NCBI RefSeq assembly: GCF_020667845.1
Contig: NZ_JAFMPQ010000023.1
Span: 1 to 64,000, forward strand
Reading direction: 5' to 3'
DNA length: 64,000 nucleotides
From: Cognatishimia sp. F0-27
GTDB taxonomy: Bacteria; Pseudomonadota; Alphaproteobacteria; Rhodobacterales; Rhodobacteraceae
This document shows positions 27,596-36,860 of the stretch, piece by piece (the stretch's first letter is position 1; each line of letters opens with the position of its first letter). Both the position numbers and the translations under genes were made by a program. The notes beneath the pieces were generated by a model. That model was not told the DNA's origin. It made no database searches and saw nothing but the letters and a program-made list of their open reading frames with translations.

Positions 27596-27961
27596 ATGAT
27601 CGACTGGATCAATCCCGCCCTCGCCTTGATGACCATCGGCTTTGGGCTCTTCGGCTTTCTTGCGCCACGTTACACGGCAAGCGCGCTGGATCTTGCGCCG
27701 CAAGACACAACCATGGGTCTGAGCGAACTGCGCGCCTCCGCCGGCGGGCTGTTCGTTGCCGTGGGTGTCGTCTGCCTCGCGACCGGGGACCCCATGGCCT
27801 ATGGGATGCTTGGTGTGGCCTATGTCGGCGCGTCAAGCGGGCGTCTGCTGTCCATCATTCTGGACAAACCACCGCTGCGCAAAGCGGTCACGTTCCTGGC
27901 CTTCGAGGCATTGCCCGCCGCATGGCTTGTCTGGACAGGGTTTTTCGCCGCAACCACCTGA
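27596..27961 (+). CDS. DUF4345-type small membrane protein (121 aa)
   Basis: A 121-residue protein with four predicted membrane spans (about 6-24, 47-65, 68-84, 97-117). The pattern LSELRASAGGLFVAVG in span two matches my memory of DUF4345 proteins, whose function is unknown. The ATG at 27596 follows TGGAGC. It stands alone between the tRNA and tatD, with 294 bp of gene-free sequence before it and 253 bp after it. Confidence 0.75.
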   Translation: MIDWINPALALMTIGFGLFGFLAPRYTASALDLAPQDTTMGLSELRASAGGLFVAVGVVCLATGDPMAYGMLGVAYVGASSGRLLSIILDKPPLRKAVTFLAFEALPAAWLVWTGFFAATT

Positions 27962-28214
27962 TCACTTGGGTGCCGGCACGCGTCGCGGCTGGGCGAGCCA
28001 CGCGATACGCCGTCACCGCATGCGGATGGGTTCTGGTCAGGCAAAGGCCGCGCCACACTCCCGGTGGCCAATCGCCCGCAAACACAGCACATGGCTGCCT
28101 GACATGGCCACCTTTGCCCCGCTGATGTTCTGCATCCACAACGCCATGACCGCCCCCCGCTTGACGGCTCCCTGCCCGCCCGATACCTGCCGTTCAAGCG
28201 ACAAGGATCTTGCG

Positions 28215-29027
28215 ATGACCGACCAGCCAGCGCCAGCTATCACCGACAGCCATTGCCATATCGATTTTCCCGATTTCAACGGGGAACAGGCCGACCTGGT
28301 GGCACGGGCGGCCGAGGCCGGGGTGCACCGGATGGTGACAATCTGCACCCGGCTGCGCAACGAACCCACCGTGCGGGCACTGGCGGAGGCGCATGACCCG
28401 GTCTTCTATGCCGCGGGCACCCACCCGATGAGCGCCGCCGAAGAGCCCATGACCACGGTCGACGAACTCAAGGCGCTCGCGCGCCATCCCAAGATGGTCG
28501 GGATCGGGGAAACCGGACTGGACTATCACTACACCGCCGACAGTGCGGAGGTGCAGAAACGCTCCCTGCGCATTCATATCGAAGCAGCGCAGGAAACCGG
28601 CCTGCCGCTGATCATTCACGCCCGCGATGCCGACGAGGACATGGCCCGCATCCTGTCGGAAGCCCACCGCGTCCAGCCCTATGGCTGTGTGATGCATTGC
28701 TTTTCCTCGGGGCCGGATCTTGCGCGCACGGCGGTGGAACTCGGGTTCTACCTGTCCATGTCGGGCATCGCGGCCTTTCCCAAGAGCGGCGCGCTGCGCG
28801 AGATCTTCGCCGCAGCACCGCTGGACCGCATCCTCGTGGAGACCGACAGCCCCTATCTCGCGCCCCCGCCCCATCGCGGCAAGCGCAACGAACCGGCCTA
28901 TGTGGCGCATACCGCGCGCAAGGGCGCGGAAGTGTTCGGGATGGACTATGCCGCCTTTGCCCGCGCCACCGAAGACAATTTCAACCGGCTCTTTGCAAAG
29001 GCCGCAGCGTGGAGGCCCGCGCCATGA
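28215..29027 (+). CDS. TatD-family metal-dependent hydrolase (DNase)
   Basis: A 270-residue TIM-barrel hydrolase of the TatD/YcfH group with metal ligands in DSHCHID (His13, His15), Glu in GETGLDY (about residue 98), His in LIIHARD and Asp in LVETDSPYL. Family members are 3'-5' exonucleases linked to DNA repair. An AAGGAT site precedes the ATG at 28215; the frame is open upstream but lacks family similarity. In relatives this gene often follows holB, which is not here. Its stop overlaps the next start by 4 bp. Confidence 0.93.
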   Translation: MTDQPAPAITDSHCHIDFPDFNGEQADLVARAAEAGVHRMVTICTRLRNEPTVRALAEAHDPVFYAAGTHPMSAAEEPMTTVDELKALARHPKMVGIGETGLDYHYTADSAEVQKRSLRIHIEAAQETGLPLIIHARDADEDMARILSEAHRVQPYGCVMHCFSSGPDLARTAVELGFYLSMSGIAAFPKSGALREIFAAAPLDRILVETDSPYLAPPPHRGKRNEPAYVAHTARKGAEVFGMDYAAFARATEDNFNRLFAKAAAWRPAP

Positions 29028-29824
29028 GCGGCGAGCTGCGCTTCACGATCCTCGGCTGCGGGTCTTCGGGCGGCGTTCCGCGCCTTGGTGGGCATTGGGG
29101 AGACTGCGACCCGGACAATCCGCGCAACGTCCGGCGCCGCTGTTCGCTGCTCATCGAGCAGGAGACCGACGCCGGCACGACCCGCATTCTCGTGGATACC
29201 TCGCCAGACATGCGCGCGCAGCTTCTGGATGCCGGCGTTGGCGCGCTCGACGCGGTGGTCTACACCCACAGCCATGCCGACCATGTGCACGGGCTCGACG
29301 ATCTGCGCATGATCGTCTTCAACATGCGCGAACGGCTTGCGGTCTGGGCCGATGGCGACACGCAATCCGACCTGATTTCACGCTTTGGCTATGCCTTTGT
29401 GCAGCCCGAAGGCTCGCCCTACCCGCCGATCCTCAACATGCACACGATCGACGGGCCGTTTGCCATCGACGGCGCGGGCGGCGCGGTGACGCTTACGCCG
29501 TTCAAGGTCAACCACGGCAGCATCGACGCGCTTGGCTTCCGGATCCGGGATTTTGCCTATCTGCCCGATGTGGCCAGGATCCCCGATGACAGCTGGCAGC
29601 ATCTGCAGAACCTCGACTGCTGGGTGCTGGATGCGCTGCGCCGCACGCCGCACCCGACCCATGCCCATCTCGACCAGGCGCTGGAATGGATCAAACAGGC
29701 GGCGCCCCGGCGGGCCGTGCTCACCAACATGCATATCGATCTCGATTACGCGACCGTGGCCGAAGAAACCCCCGAGCATGTCACGCCCGCCTATGACGGG
29801 ATGACGATCCGCTATGCGGTCTGA
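29024..29824 (+). CDS. Metallo-beta-lactamase-fold hydrolase, PhnP-like
   Basis: A 266-residue hydrolase with the metal motif THSHADH (His82, His84, Asp86, His87) and an N-terminal LGCGSSGGVPR, as in PhnP and other phosphodiesterase-type MBL proteins. A zinc-like CD..N..RRRC region (residues 28-40) resembles the extra metal site of PhnP. It overlaps tatD by ATGA, so the two are translated together; the pairing is common in this lineage and suggests a nucleic-acid or cyclic phosphate substrate, but that is inference. No phn genes are nearby. Confidence 0.88.
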   Translation: MSGELRFTILGCGSSGGVPRLGGHWGDCDPDNPRNVRRRCSLLIEQETDAGTTRILVDTSPDMRAQLLDAGVGALDAVVYTHSHADHVHGLDDLRMIVFNMRERLAVWADGDTQSDLISRFGYAFVQPEGSPYPPILNMHTIDGPFAIDGAGGAVTLTPFKVNHGSIDALGFRIRDFAYLPDVARIPDDSWQHLQNLDCWVLDALRRTPHPTHAHLDQALEWIKQAAPRRAVLTNMHIDLDYATVAEETPEHVTPAYDGMTIRYAV

Positions 29825-29983
29825 CCGCGCCATGGTCCTGCCGCGCGCCCGCGGTCCCGCCCCCCCGATCGGGCCGATCCTCGTCAGGCGCAGGCCCCAT
29901 ATCGCGCGCCATAGGACGCAGAGCCCTGCGCCGGTCACCAGACCGCGCGCGCGACGACCGGCCAGCTGCGGGTCACAAAGCCC

Positions 29984-30913
29984 ATGCAGGCGCTGATCGA
30001 CGTCATCCTGCCGGTCTTCGCGGTCATCGCCGCGGGCTACGTGGCGGTCTGGCGGGGCTTCTTCTCGGATACCGCGATCGACGGGATCATGGAGTTCACC
30101 CAGAAGATCGCGATCCCCTGTCTGCTGTTCCGCGCGATCTGGCAGGTGGATTTCGCCGAGGTCTTCAATCCCGCTTTGCTGTTGAGCTTCTACACCGGCT
30201 CTGCCACCGGCTTCACCGTCGGGTTGCTTGGCGCGCGCTACCTCTTCGGTCGCGATTGGGAGGATTCCGTCGCCATCGGCTTTGCCAGCCTGTTTGCCAA
30301 TTCCGTGATGCTTGGCCTTCCGCTCACCGAGCGCGCCTATGGCACGGAGGCGCTTTCGGGCAATTACGCGATCATCGCCTTCCATTCCCCGTTCTGCTAC
30401 ATGCTCGGGATCACGGCGATGGAGATCGTGCGGGCCCGTGGCGGCCCCAAGACCGCCCTGCCCGGCACGGTTGCAAAAGCCATGTTCCGCAATGCGCTCG
30501 TCATCGGGATCGCGCTGGGTGCACTGTCGAACTGGGCCGAGATCCAATATCCGCGCGTCTTCGCTGATGCGCTGGACATGGTGGTTGCCGCCGCCCTGCC
30601 CACGGCGCTGTTCGGCATGGGGGGCGTGCTGTGCCGTTACAAACCCGAAGGAGACGGGCGCGTGATCGCGATGATCTGTGCAATATCGCTGGTGCTGCAC
30701 CCCTCCATTGCCTGGACATTGGGCCAGGTCACGCAGCTGTCGGACGCGGCGTTGCGCTCCGCGGTGATCAACGCCGCCATGGCGCCGGGGATCAATTCCT
30801 ATGTCTTTGCCAACATGTATGGCCGCGCAAAGCGGGTCAACGCGTCGGCCGTTCTGATCGCAACCGTGCTGTCCATCTTCACGGCCTGGGTCTGGCTCAC
30901 CATCCTGCCGTGA
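29984..30913 (+). CDS. AEC-family transporter
   Basis: A 309-residue integral membrane protein of the auxin efflux carrier family with about nine to ten spans. Family traits are the two inverted halves, with FTQKIAIPCLLFRAIW near residue 40 and NAAMAPGINSYVFANMYGR near 265. Bacterial members move malonate, malate or other small acids; the substrate here is unknown. It lies 159 bp after the hydrolase gene, and its stop is followed by the 55-bp repeat array. Confidence 0.88.
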   Translation: MQALIDVILPVFAVIAAGYVAVWRGFFSDTAIDGIMEFTQKIAIPCLLFRAIWQVDFAEVFNPALLLSFYTGSATGFTVGLLGARYLFGRDWEDSVAIGFASLFANSVMLGLPLTERAYGTEALSGNYAIIAFHSPFCYMLGITAMEIVRARGGPKTALPGTVAKAMFRNALVIGIALGALSNWAEIQYPRVFADALDMVVAAALPTALFGMGGVLCRYKPEGDGRVIAMICAISLVLHPSIAWTLGQVTQLSDAALRSAVINAAMAPGINSYVFANMYGRAKRVNASAVLIATVLSIFTAWVWLTILP

Positions 30914-30955
30914 CGCGGGTGCAGCGCCGGGTCACAAGACCCGCCGCCTGAGAAT

Positions 30956-31290
30956 TGCGCTCGGGCAAATCGCGCAATGCAACCCGAAAACCGGTGCCCA
31001 CTTTTCGGTTTGCGCTCGGGCAAACCGCGCAACCTGTCCCGAAAACTGGTTCCCACTTTTCGGTTTGCGCGCGGGCAAACCGCGCACCCCATCCCGAAAA
31101 CCGGTTCCCACTTCCCGGATTGCGCGCAGGCAAACCGCGCAATCCGTGCCGAAAACCAGTGCCCACATTTCGGTTCGCGCGCAGGCAAACCGCGCAACCC
31201 GTCCCGAAAACCAGTGCCCACATCTCGGTTCGCGCTCGGGCAAACCGCACAACCCATCCCGAATACTGGTTCCCACTTCCCGGATTGCGC
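30956..31290. repeat. 55-bp tandem repeat array, six copies, hairpin-forming
   Basis: Contiguous units begin at 30956, 31011, 31066, 31121, 31176 and 31231, with a seventh fragment at 31286. Each holds two inverted repeats: CCGAAAA...TTTTCGG (present in full in the early copies) and TTTGCGC-type sequence with GGGCAAA. The units vary by a few bases each. The array fills nearly all of the 392-bp gap between two transporter genes. Since 55 is not a multiple of three, every frame cycles through the repeat, which creates long false ORFs on both strands. Confidence 0.93.
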
Positions 31291-31305
31291 TCTAGCCTAG
31301 CGCCG

Positions 31306-32256
31306 ATGACCCCTTTGCGCGACGCCGACCGCCCCTTACTCGGCCTGACCCTCATGCTCGGCTTCTGCATCCTCGCGCCGTTTGGTGATGCACTGGCCAA
31401 GATGCTCGGCGGCACCCTGCCCACCGGACAGCTCGTCCTGTTGCGCTTTGCCTTTCAGGCCGCGATCCTTGTGCCCATCATGGTGCTGAGCCGGCGCCGC
31501 TGGCAGATGAGCCCCCGCGCCTGGCGCTTTACCGCCCTGCGGACCGTCTTCCACATCCTCGGCATCACCCTGATGTTCACCAGCCTGATCTACCTGCCGC
31601 TCGCCGACGCCATCGCCATCGCCTTTGTGATGCCCTTCATTCTGCTGTTGCTGGGATACTGGCTTCTGGCCGAGGAGGTTGGCTGGCGCCGGATCGCGGC
31701 CTGCGCGGTGGGATTCACCGGCACGCTTCTCGTCATCCAACCCGCGTTTGAAGATGTCGGCTGGCCCGCTCTTCTGCCGCTTGGCGTCGCCTTTCTCTTT
31801 GCCGGCTTCATGCTGTCGACCCGCGTCATCGCGCGGGAGGTCGATCCCATCGGCATGCAGGCCATCTCGGCCCTCATGGCAACGGCGATCCTGTTGCCCA
31901 TGGTTTTTCTTGCGCCTCGGTCTTTTGACGCCTTGCTTGCCTGGCAGTCGCCGGATGGCGCGCAATGGCGCCTGATCGCCGCCATGGGGCTTGCCGGGAC
32001 ACTGGCCCACCTTCTCATGACATGGTCGTTGCGGTTTGCGCCAGCCTCGACGCTCGCCCCGGTGCAGTATCTGGAAATCCCCGTCGCCACGGTGATCGGC
32101 TACCTGCTCTTTGCCGATTTGCCCAACCCGCTTGCAAGCCTCGGCATCATGATCACGGTCGGGGCCGGGCTTTACATCATTCTGCGCGAGCGGGCCATTG
32201 CGGCGCATCTTGCGCGGCCGTCTCAAGCGCCTCCCGGCAAGACGCCGGCAGGATGA
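31306..32256 (+). CDS. DMT-superfamily transporter (EamA domains)
   Basis: A 316-residue inner-membrane transporter with ten predicted spans in two EamA repeats (about 12-140 and 160-295). Conserved features include LRTVFHILGITLMFTSLIYLPLADAIAIAF in the first half and FAPASTLAPVQYLEIP in the second. The ATG at 31306 starts right after the repeat array; a longer frame through the array is a false extension. No clear ribosome site is seen before this ATG. Its last 80 bp overlap the convergent thiamine pyrophosphokinase gene. The substrate is unknown. Confidence 0.9.
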   Translation: MTPLRDADRPLLGLTLMLGFCILAPFGDALAKMLGGTLPTGQLVLLRFAFQAAILVPIMVLSRRRWQMSPRAWRFTALRTVFHILGITLMFTSLIYLPLADAIAIAFVMPFILLLLGYWLLAEEVGWRRIAACAVGFTGTLLVIQPAFEDVGWPALLPLGVAFLFAGFMLSTRVIAREVDPIGMQAISALMATAILLPMVFLAPRSFDALLAWQSPDGAQWRLIAAMGLAGTLAHLLMTWSLRFAPASTLAPVQYLEIPVATVIGYLLFADLPNPLASLGIMITVGAGLYIILRERAIAAHLARPSQAPPGKTPAG

Positions 32257-32863
32257 GCAACATGCGCGGAGCAGCCATATCCAGCGTCACGGGCCCCAGT
32301 GCTTCGTTCGACGTGCCGACCCTCCCGTCGGGGGCCATCGCAATCCCGTCGATGGGCCAGCGCAGCCCGGTTGAGCGCCCCGACACCGGTGCAAGCGGCC
32401 AGAGCGACACCCGCGTGCCCGGCGCAAGCGGCACCGTGATCCGCGGCGGGCACAGGATGGTCACATCCTCCGCCCCCACCAGAACCACGCGCTGTTCGGG
32501 GTAGCGGGCCAGAACGCTGAGCACCGCAAGCTGATGGTCGAGCCGTTTGCCGGTAAAACCAAAGGCCCGGATCATCGGCGCCGCGATACTCCGAAGCGCC
32601 TTGTCGAAATCGGTGCTGTCCTGTTCGGCGATCTGGTGGCGGCGCTCCGCGGGGATCTGCGCGGCCAATTGTGGCGAAAGTGAGTCCATATCCCCGATCA
32701 CGGCATCCGGAATCCGCCCGCGGGCGAGCACGGCTTCGGCGCCGCCATCGGCTGCCACGACAGTCTGAGCCGTGCGCATGGCCTCCGAAAGCCCGCAATT
32801 GCGGCAATCGCCGCCACCGACCAGCAGAATTGGTGACAATTTGCGAACAATGCGATCATTCAT
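32177..32863 (-). CDS. Thiamine pyrophosphokinase
   Basis: This enzyme makes thiamine diphosphate from thiamine and ATP. The 228-residue protein has AADGGAEAVL, VIGDMDSL (about residues 55-62) and QDSTDFDKAL (about 81-90), the family's metal and nucleotide motifs, then a C-terminal beta domain (about 140-215) that binds thiamine. The 3' end overlaps the convergent DMT transporter by 80 bp, so both tails are coded on opposite strands of the same DNA. No TPP riboswitch was recognised in front of it. Confidence 0.9.
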   Translation of the reverse strand: MNDRIVRKLSPILLVGGGDCRNCGLSEAMRTAQTVVAADGGAEAVLARGRIPDAVIGDMDSLSPQLAAQIPAERRHQIAEQDSTDFDKALRSIAAPMIRAFGFTGKRLDHQLAVLSVLARYPEQRVVLVGAEDVTILCPPRITVPLAPGTRVSLWPLAPVSGRSTGLRWPIDGIAMAPDGRVGTSNEALGPVTLDMAAPRMLLILPASCREALETAAQDAPQWPARAE

Positions 32864-33002
32864 GCGCAGTTAACGGCCTTCTGAGAAACAGATCACAATC
32901 AAGTCACGAAATGATACCCTGCTAAACACGGATTCGGTCGGCTTTCGACTTTTCCAACATGGTAAACACTCTGTTGCGACACGAAAGAAAGAGAGCAGCC
33001 CC

Positions 33003-36000
33003 ATGGTGAGTTCGACCAAAATTCTGACGGTCTCTTACGGCACGTTTTCCTGTACGGCAGAAGGGTTCGAGGATCCACTGGCCGCGGTGAAGGATGCCAC
33101 GCATTTTTTCAGATCCGTTGTGACCGAGGATCGCTTTTTCGGGGCCGAACCGCCCCAGTTCGACCCCGAGCTTGCCTCTGAGATGATGCGGCGCCAGATC
33201 GACGGCATCGAGGCCGGCGGCGCTCTCACGGTTCGTTCTCCTGCATTCGGTACCGGAGCTGCCTCTTCCGGTGCCCTGGCCGCGGCGCTTGCCGCCGGAC
33301 CATCGCTCGCCTCCGGAAGGATGCAAGCCGCGGCCCCAGTTTCCCGCGCTGATGCGCAAGACGGCGATGACGTCGATCTGACGGACAGCCTGCCTGACGA
33401 CGACACGATCGACGCGGTCGCCGAAATCGTCGAGGTTCCAAACGACGATCCCGCCCTCGACGGGCCTGCCGGGGACACGCTCGGTCACGGTGCCGCCGAC
33501 ACGCAAGGCGAAAGCCTGACGGACGCCCCCCCGGCGGAGGAACCGGCGCTGGACGACAGCCCGCTGGCCGCCGCAATGGGCGATGCAGCCCCGACGCGCG
33601 AGGCACGCGACGATGGCGCAGCCGATGCGCTGGCCGCAATGCTCGCCGAACCGTCGACCGATGTGGACAGCATGAAGGCCGACGCGGACGCCGCTCCGGG
33701 TGAGGCCGTGGCTTTGGCGGAAGAGGATGCGGCAACGGGCGCGTCTGACGACGGCCCGGCATCGTCCCCCGAGCCTGTGCTTGAGACGCAAGCCCCCGCC
33801 CCCAACAGCATCGCCGCCAAGCTTGAGCGCATCCGCAACGTGGTTGCCCGCAAGGCGCAGAACGAGGGGGCGACGGACGCGCACAGCGCTGGCCTCCACC
33901 GTGCCGACCCGCTGTTCGATACCGACGATCTGACCGATTCGGTGGATACCGCGCCTCTGGCTTCGGTGTTCGACGATCTGCCGCAGGCCGCGTCGCAAGA
34001 CATGCCGGCCGCCAGCGATGACGACAGCGCGGAGCCGGTGTCGGAGACACAAGAGACACAGGACGCCGCCGCGCAATACGCCGAAGAGTATGAGCTCAAC
34101 CCAGAGCTCGATATCACCGGTGCGCTCGATGCGCTCTATGATCCGGCCGAACCGGTCAGCCTTTCGGATCCCGAAGACCGGTTCATCTTGTCGGAGCCCG
34201 GCACAAGACCTGCCGCTTCCCGCCATGCGCATACCGAAGCTTCGGCCCAACCGGCGGACGCCCCCGCCCGGGACCCCCAGTCAGACGCTGATCCGGTGTC
34301 CGAACACGCGCAGGACGGTGCCATCGACCTCGCGGAGTTCGAGGAGACCGATACCGACGATCTCCGCACAGATGAGATCGGCTTGCAGGACGACGATGCC
34401 GTTGCGGCGCCGACAGAGTCGGCGGATCTCGACGAATATATGGATAACGACAGCGCGGTGGCGGAGGCGACCAGGGACGACGGTCCAACAGAGCAGGACC
34501 CGCTCGAAACCCTTCTCGCCGACACGCTGGCCGCCGCCGCCGAACCTGCGGCCGTCCCTGCCGGCCAAAGCGACGAGATCGACCTGTCCGACACGCTCGC
34601 CGCGGTCGTCGAAGACGCCGAAACAAGCACCGTCGAGACGGCGCAGGATGCGCCCGGTGACGCGTGGACCGAGCAATCGGCGCCCGACCAGCCCGAAGAC
34701 CCCATCGCCGGGCTCTCCGAACTGCTGTCGTCGAGCGATGGCGACGCGCCGGTCGCAAATGTCTTTGCCGATGACACCGCAGACGCTCCGGAAACGGACG
34801 ACCTCGAAGCGACGCTCCGCCTCGATGACGGGCTTGCCGCCCCCGTGGAAGCGCCCGAACCGGAGGCCACGCCTGCTCCGACGGCCGTTGCTTCCGACCC
34901 CACCGACGCGGCCGTATACGATGACGCGGAGTCAGTCGAAGACGATTTGCAGCAAGCCAACGACGCTGCATGGGAAGGCCTGATGGAAAGCGCCTCGCCA
35001 GAGAGCGCCGCGCCCGAAACCGCCGCACAGGCAGCTCCGCCACTGCCGTCTGAGCCGCTGGTGCTCGGCGAACCGACCGCTCTCCCGGAGACGGAAGACG
35101 AAGTCGACCTTCAGGAAGACGTGACCGCCACCGTGCGCGATGCGGATGACGACTGGTCGGCGATTTTTGCCGAGGACACTCAGCAAGATGATGGTGCCAA
35201 CAGCGAGGCCGATAGGGTGTCAGAGACCGACCCCGCGCTCGCGGAAAACCGTGCCACGCCGCTGCGCGCCCGCGTCGTCAAGGTCAAACGTGCGGTGTTC
35301 GATCAGGCCCTTGCTCAGGGCGATGTCGAAGAAATCGAAGACGACCCGCTATCCGCCGCGTCGGCCGACACAGGGCTCGACACCGAGGAAGAACGCGCGC
35401 TGCGCGAAGAACTGGAACAGATCAAGGCAGAATTCGACGAAGACACATATGCAGACAGTGCCGAGCCACCTCAGGCCTTCGTTGCGGACAGCCCCATCAC
35501 CGAAGACGATTGGCCAGAGGATACAGCTGCCGCGCTTGAGCGCGACACGATCGAAGAAGATGCGGCGCCGCTCCGCCTTGAAGATCCTGTCGCACCGCAG
35601 CCCGAGCCGGATATTGATATCGAAGGCGCGCGCAAGGCTGTGCGGCTCGCCTCGCCGGCCCGGGCCATGCTCACCGAAAGCTCCGTGGAGGAGAATGACG
35701 CAAGCCGGCTGATGGCGCAGACGGACAGCGCCCTGGAAGAACCCGAAGGCAATCGCCGCCGCAGCGCCATCGCGCATCTGCGCGCCGCCGTGGCTGCAAC
35801 CCGCGCGGACAAACAATTGATGCGCAAGGACGAACAGGGTGCAACGGAGGCGTATCGGCGCGATCTCGAAACCGTGGTGCGCCCGCGCAGGCCGCAAACG
35901 GCCGCGATCAGGTCCGAGCGTCCGGAACAGCCCGGCACGCCGCGCCCCGCGCCGCTCACGCTTGTGGCCGAGCAGCGCGTCGCGCAACCTGCCGCCGACA

Positions 36001-36362
36001 CAACCGCAGCACCGGTGCGGCCGCGACGCGTGAGCCTCGCCGAAGAGACCGGCGCAGCCCTCTCCACCGATGCCCATGGCGGTTTCGTCGCCTATGCAGA
36101 AGATGTGGGCGCCCGCGATCTTCCGGAACTGCTCGAAGCCGCCGCGGCCTATATGTCCTACGTCGAAGAGCGGCCGCAATTCTCTCGCCCGCAGCTCATG
36201 ACCATTGTGCGCCAGGCCGAAGGCGGAGAGTCGAGCCGCGAAGACCGGCTGCGCAGCTTTGGCAAATTGCTGCGCGAAGGCAAGATCGAGAAGACAAGCG
36301 GCGGCCGTTTCACTGCGTCCGATCAGATCGGCTTCCGACCGGACAGCCGCGCGGCCGGTTGA
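33003..36362 (+). CDS. Very large acidic, low-complexity protein (1119 aa), unknown function
   Basis: The protein has an ordered-looking N-terminus (residues 1 to about 75: ILTVSYGTFSCTAEGFEDP, FFRSVVTEDRFFGAEPPQF), a very long Asp/Glu/Ala/Pro-rich middle (about 90-910) and an ordered C-terminal part. The latter holds a basic patch (RARVVKVKRAVFDQAL, about 754-769), a helix GNRRRSAIAHLRAAVAATRA (about 916-935) and an end domain (about 1038-1119, ELLEAAAAYMSYVEERPQF through GKIEKTSGGRFTASDQIGF) resembling a winged helix. No signal peptide or membrane span is seen. I recall similarly built proteins in Rhodobacterales but no known role. A clear terminator follows. The middle is probably disordered. 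Confidence 0.85.
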   Translation: MVSSTKILTVSYGTFSCTAEGFEDPLAAVKDATHFFRSVVTEDRFFGAEPPQFDPELASEMMRRQIDGIEAGGALTVRSPAFGTGAASSGALAAALAAGPSLASGRMQAAAPVSRADAQDGDDVDLTDSLPDDDTIDAVAEIVEVPNDDPALDGPAGDTLGHGAADTQGESLTDAPPAEEPALDDSPLAAAMGDAAPTREARDDGAADALAAMLAEPSTDVDSMKADADAAPGEAVALAEEDAATGASDDGPASSPEPVLETQAPAPNSIAAKLERIRNVVARKAQNEGATDAHSAGLHRADPLFDTDDLTDSVDTAPLASVFDDLPQAASQDMPAASDDDSAEPVSETQETQDAAAQYAEEYELNPELDITGALDALYDPAEPVSLSDPEDRFILSEPGTRPAASRHAHTEASAQPADAPARDPQSDADPVSEHAQDGAIDLAEFEETDTDDLRTDEIGLQDDDAVAAPTESADLDEYMDNDSAVAEATRDDGPTEQDPLETLLADTLAAAAEPAAVPAGQSDEIDLSDTLAAVVEDAETSTVETAQDAPGDAWTEQSAPDQPEDPIAGLSELLSSSDGDAPVANVFADDTADAPETDDLEATLRLDDGLAAPVEAPEPEATPAPTAVASDPTDAAVYDDAESVEDDLQQANDAAWEGLMESASPESAAPETAAQAAPPLPSEPLVLGEPTALPETEDEVDLQEDVTATVRDADDDWSAIFAEDTQQDDGANSEADRVSETDPALAENRATPLRARVVKVKRAVFDQALAQGDVEEIEDDPLSAASADTGLDTEEERALREELEQIKAEFDEDTYADSAEPPQAFVADSPITEDDWPEDTAAALERDTIEEDAAPLRLEDPVAPQPEPDIDIEGARKAVRLASPARAMLTESSVEENDASRLMAQTDSALEEPEGNRRRSAIAHLRAAVAATRADKQLMRKDEQGATEAYRRDLETVVRPRRPQTAAIRSERPEQPGTPRPAPLTLVAEQRVAQPAADTTAAPVRPRRVSLAEETGAALSTDAHGGFVAYAEDVGARDLPELLEAAAAYMSYVEERPQFSRPQLMTIVRQAEGGESSREDRLRSFGKLLREGKIEKTSGGRFTASDQIGFRPDSRAAG

Positions 36363-36393
36363 GCCGCCGCACCGCGCGATCACAACGGATGAA

Positions 36394-36419
36394 GGCGACC
36401 CCAAGCGGGTCGCCTTTTT
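36394..36419 (+). terminator. Rho-independent terminator of the acidic-protein gene
   Basis: GGCGACCC (36394-36401), loop CAAGC, GGGTCGCC (36407-36414), TTTTT. Perfect eight-pair stem 31 bp after the stop codon. Confidence 0.92.
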
Positions 36420-36592
36420 CATGTCTCGCAAAAAGTGGTCAGCACCGGCTCCGTGACTCTCGACGGGGTGGCCCGCATCACAGACGAAACTTCGCGCCCT
36501 GAGCAATGGAGCATCCGTGCGACACGTCGGATCCTTCCGCGATCCGCTGTCTCACAAGGCCCGTGCCCTGGAGCGATCAGCCCCGTTTATTG

Positions 36593-36860
36593 CGTGGTGT
36601 GTCGGGGTCGGTCGTCCTGTGGCGATCAGGGCCGGTTGTCGAGTCGCGTGTCGCACTCAATTCCCCCGCCACCTTCACGGCGTGCTATCACGTGGCGACG
36701 CTGATGCCGGTCGTCCCTTGGAGGTCAGGGTCGGTCATCGCGTGCCGTGTCTAGCTCGATTTCCCCGCCACGTTCACGGCGCGCCATGACGTGGCGAGGC
36801 AAGTACCGCTCGTCCCGTGGCGGTCAGGGTCGGTCATCGCGTGGCGCGTCGGGGTCGGCC
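36593..36860. repeat. 99-bp tandem repeat, about 2.5 copies, reaching into DUF2842
   Basis: The 461-bp stretch before the DUF2842 stop holds units with period 99: TCGTCC recurs at 36612, 36711 and 36810, each followed by GGYGRTCAGGGYCGG-type sequence. The third copy contains the real 3' end of the DUF2842 gene, including its stop codon (read on the minus strand), so the other copies look like decayed duplicates of that gene end plus flank. No gene is supported between 36420 and 36823. Confidence 0.82.

Noticed and set aside
30956-31290. CRISPR array
   Set aside because: Units are contiguous and alike over their full length, with no unique spacers and no cas genes in the window.
30955-31305. 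Long open frames through the 55-bp repeats, including an N-terminal extension of the DMT transporter
   Set aside because: They are products of the repeat sequence; there is no ribosome site at their starts and the transporter family begins at the ATG at 31306.
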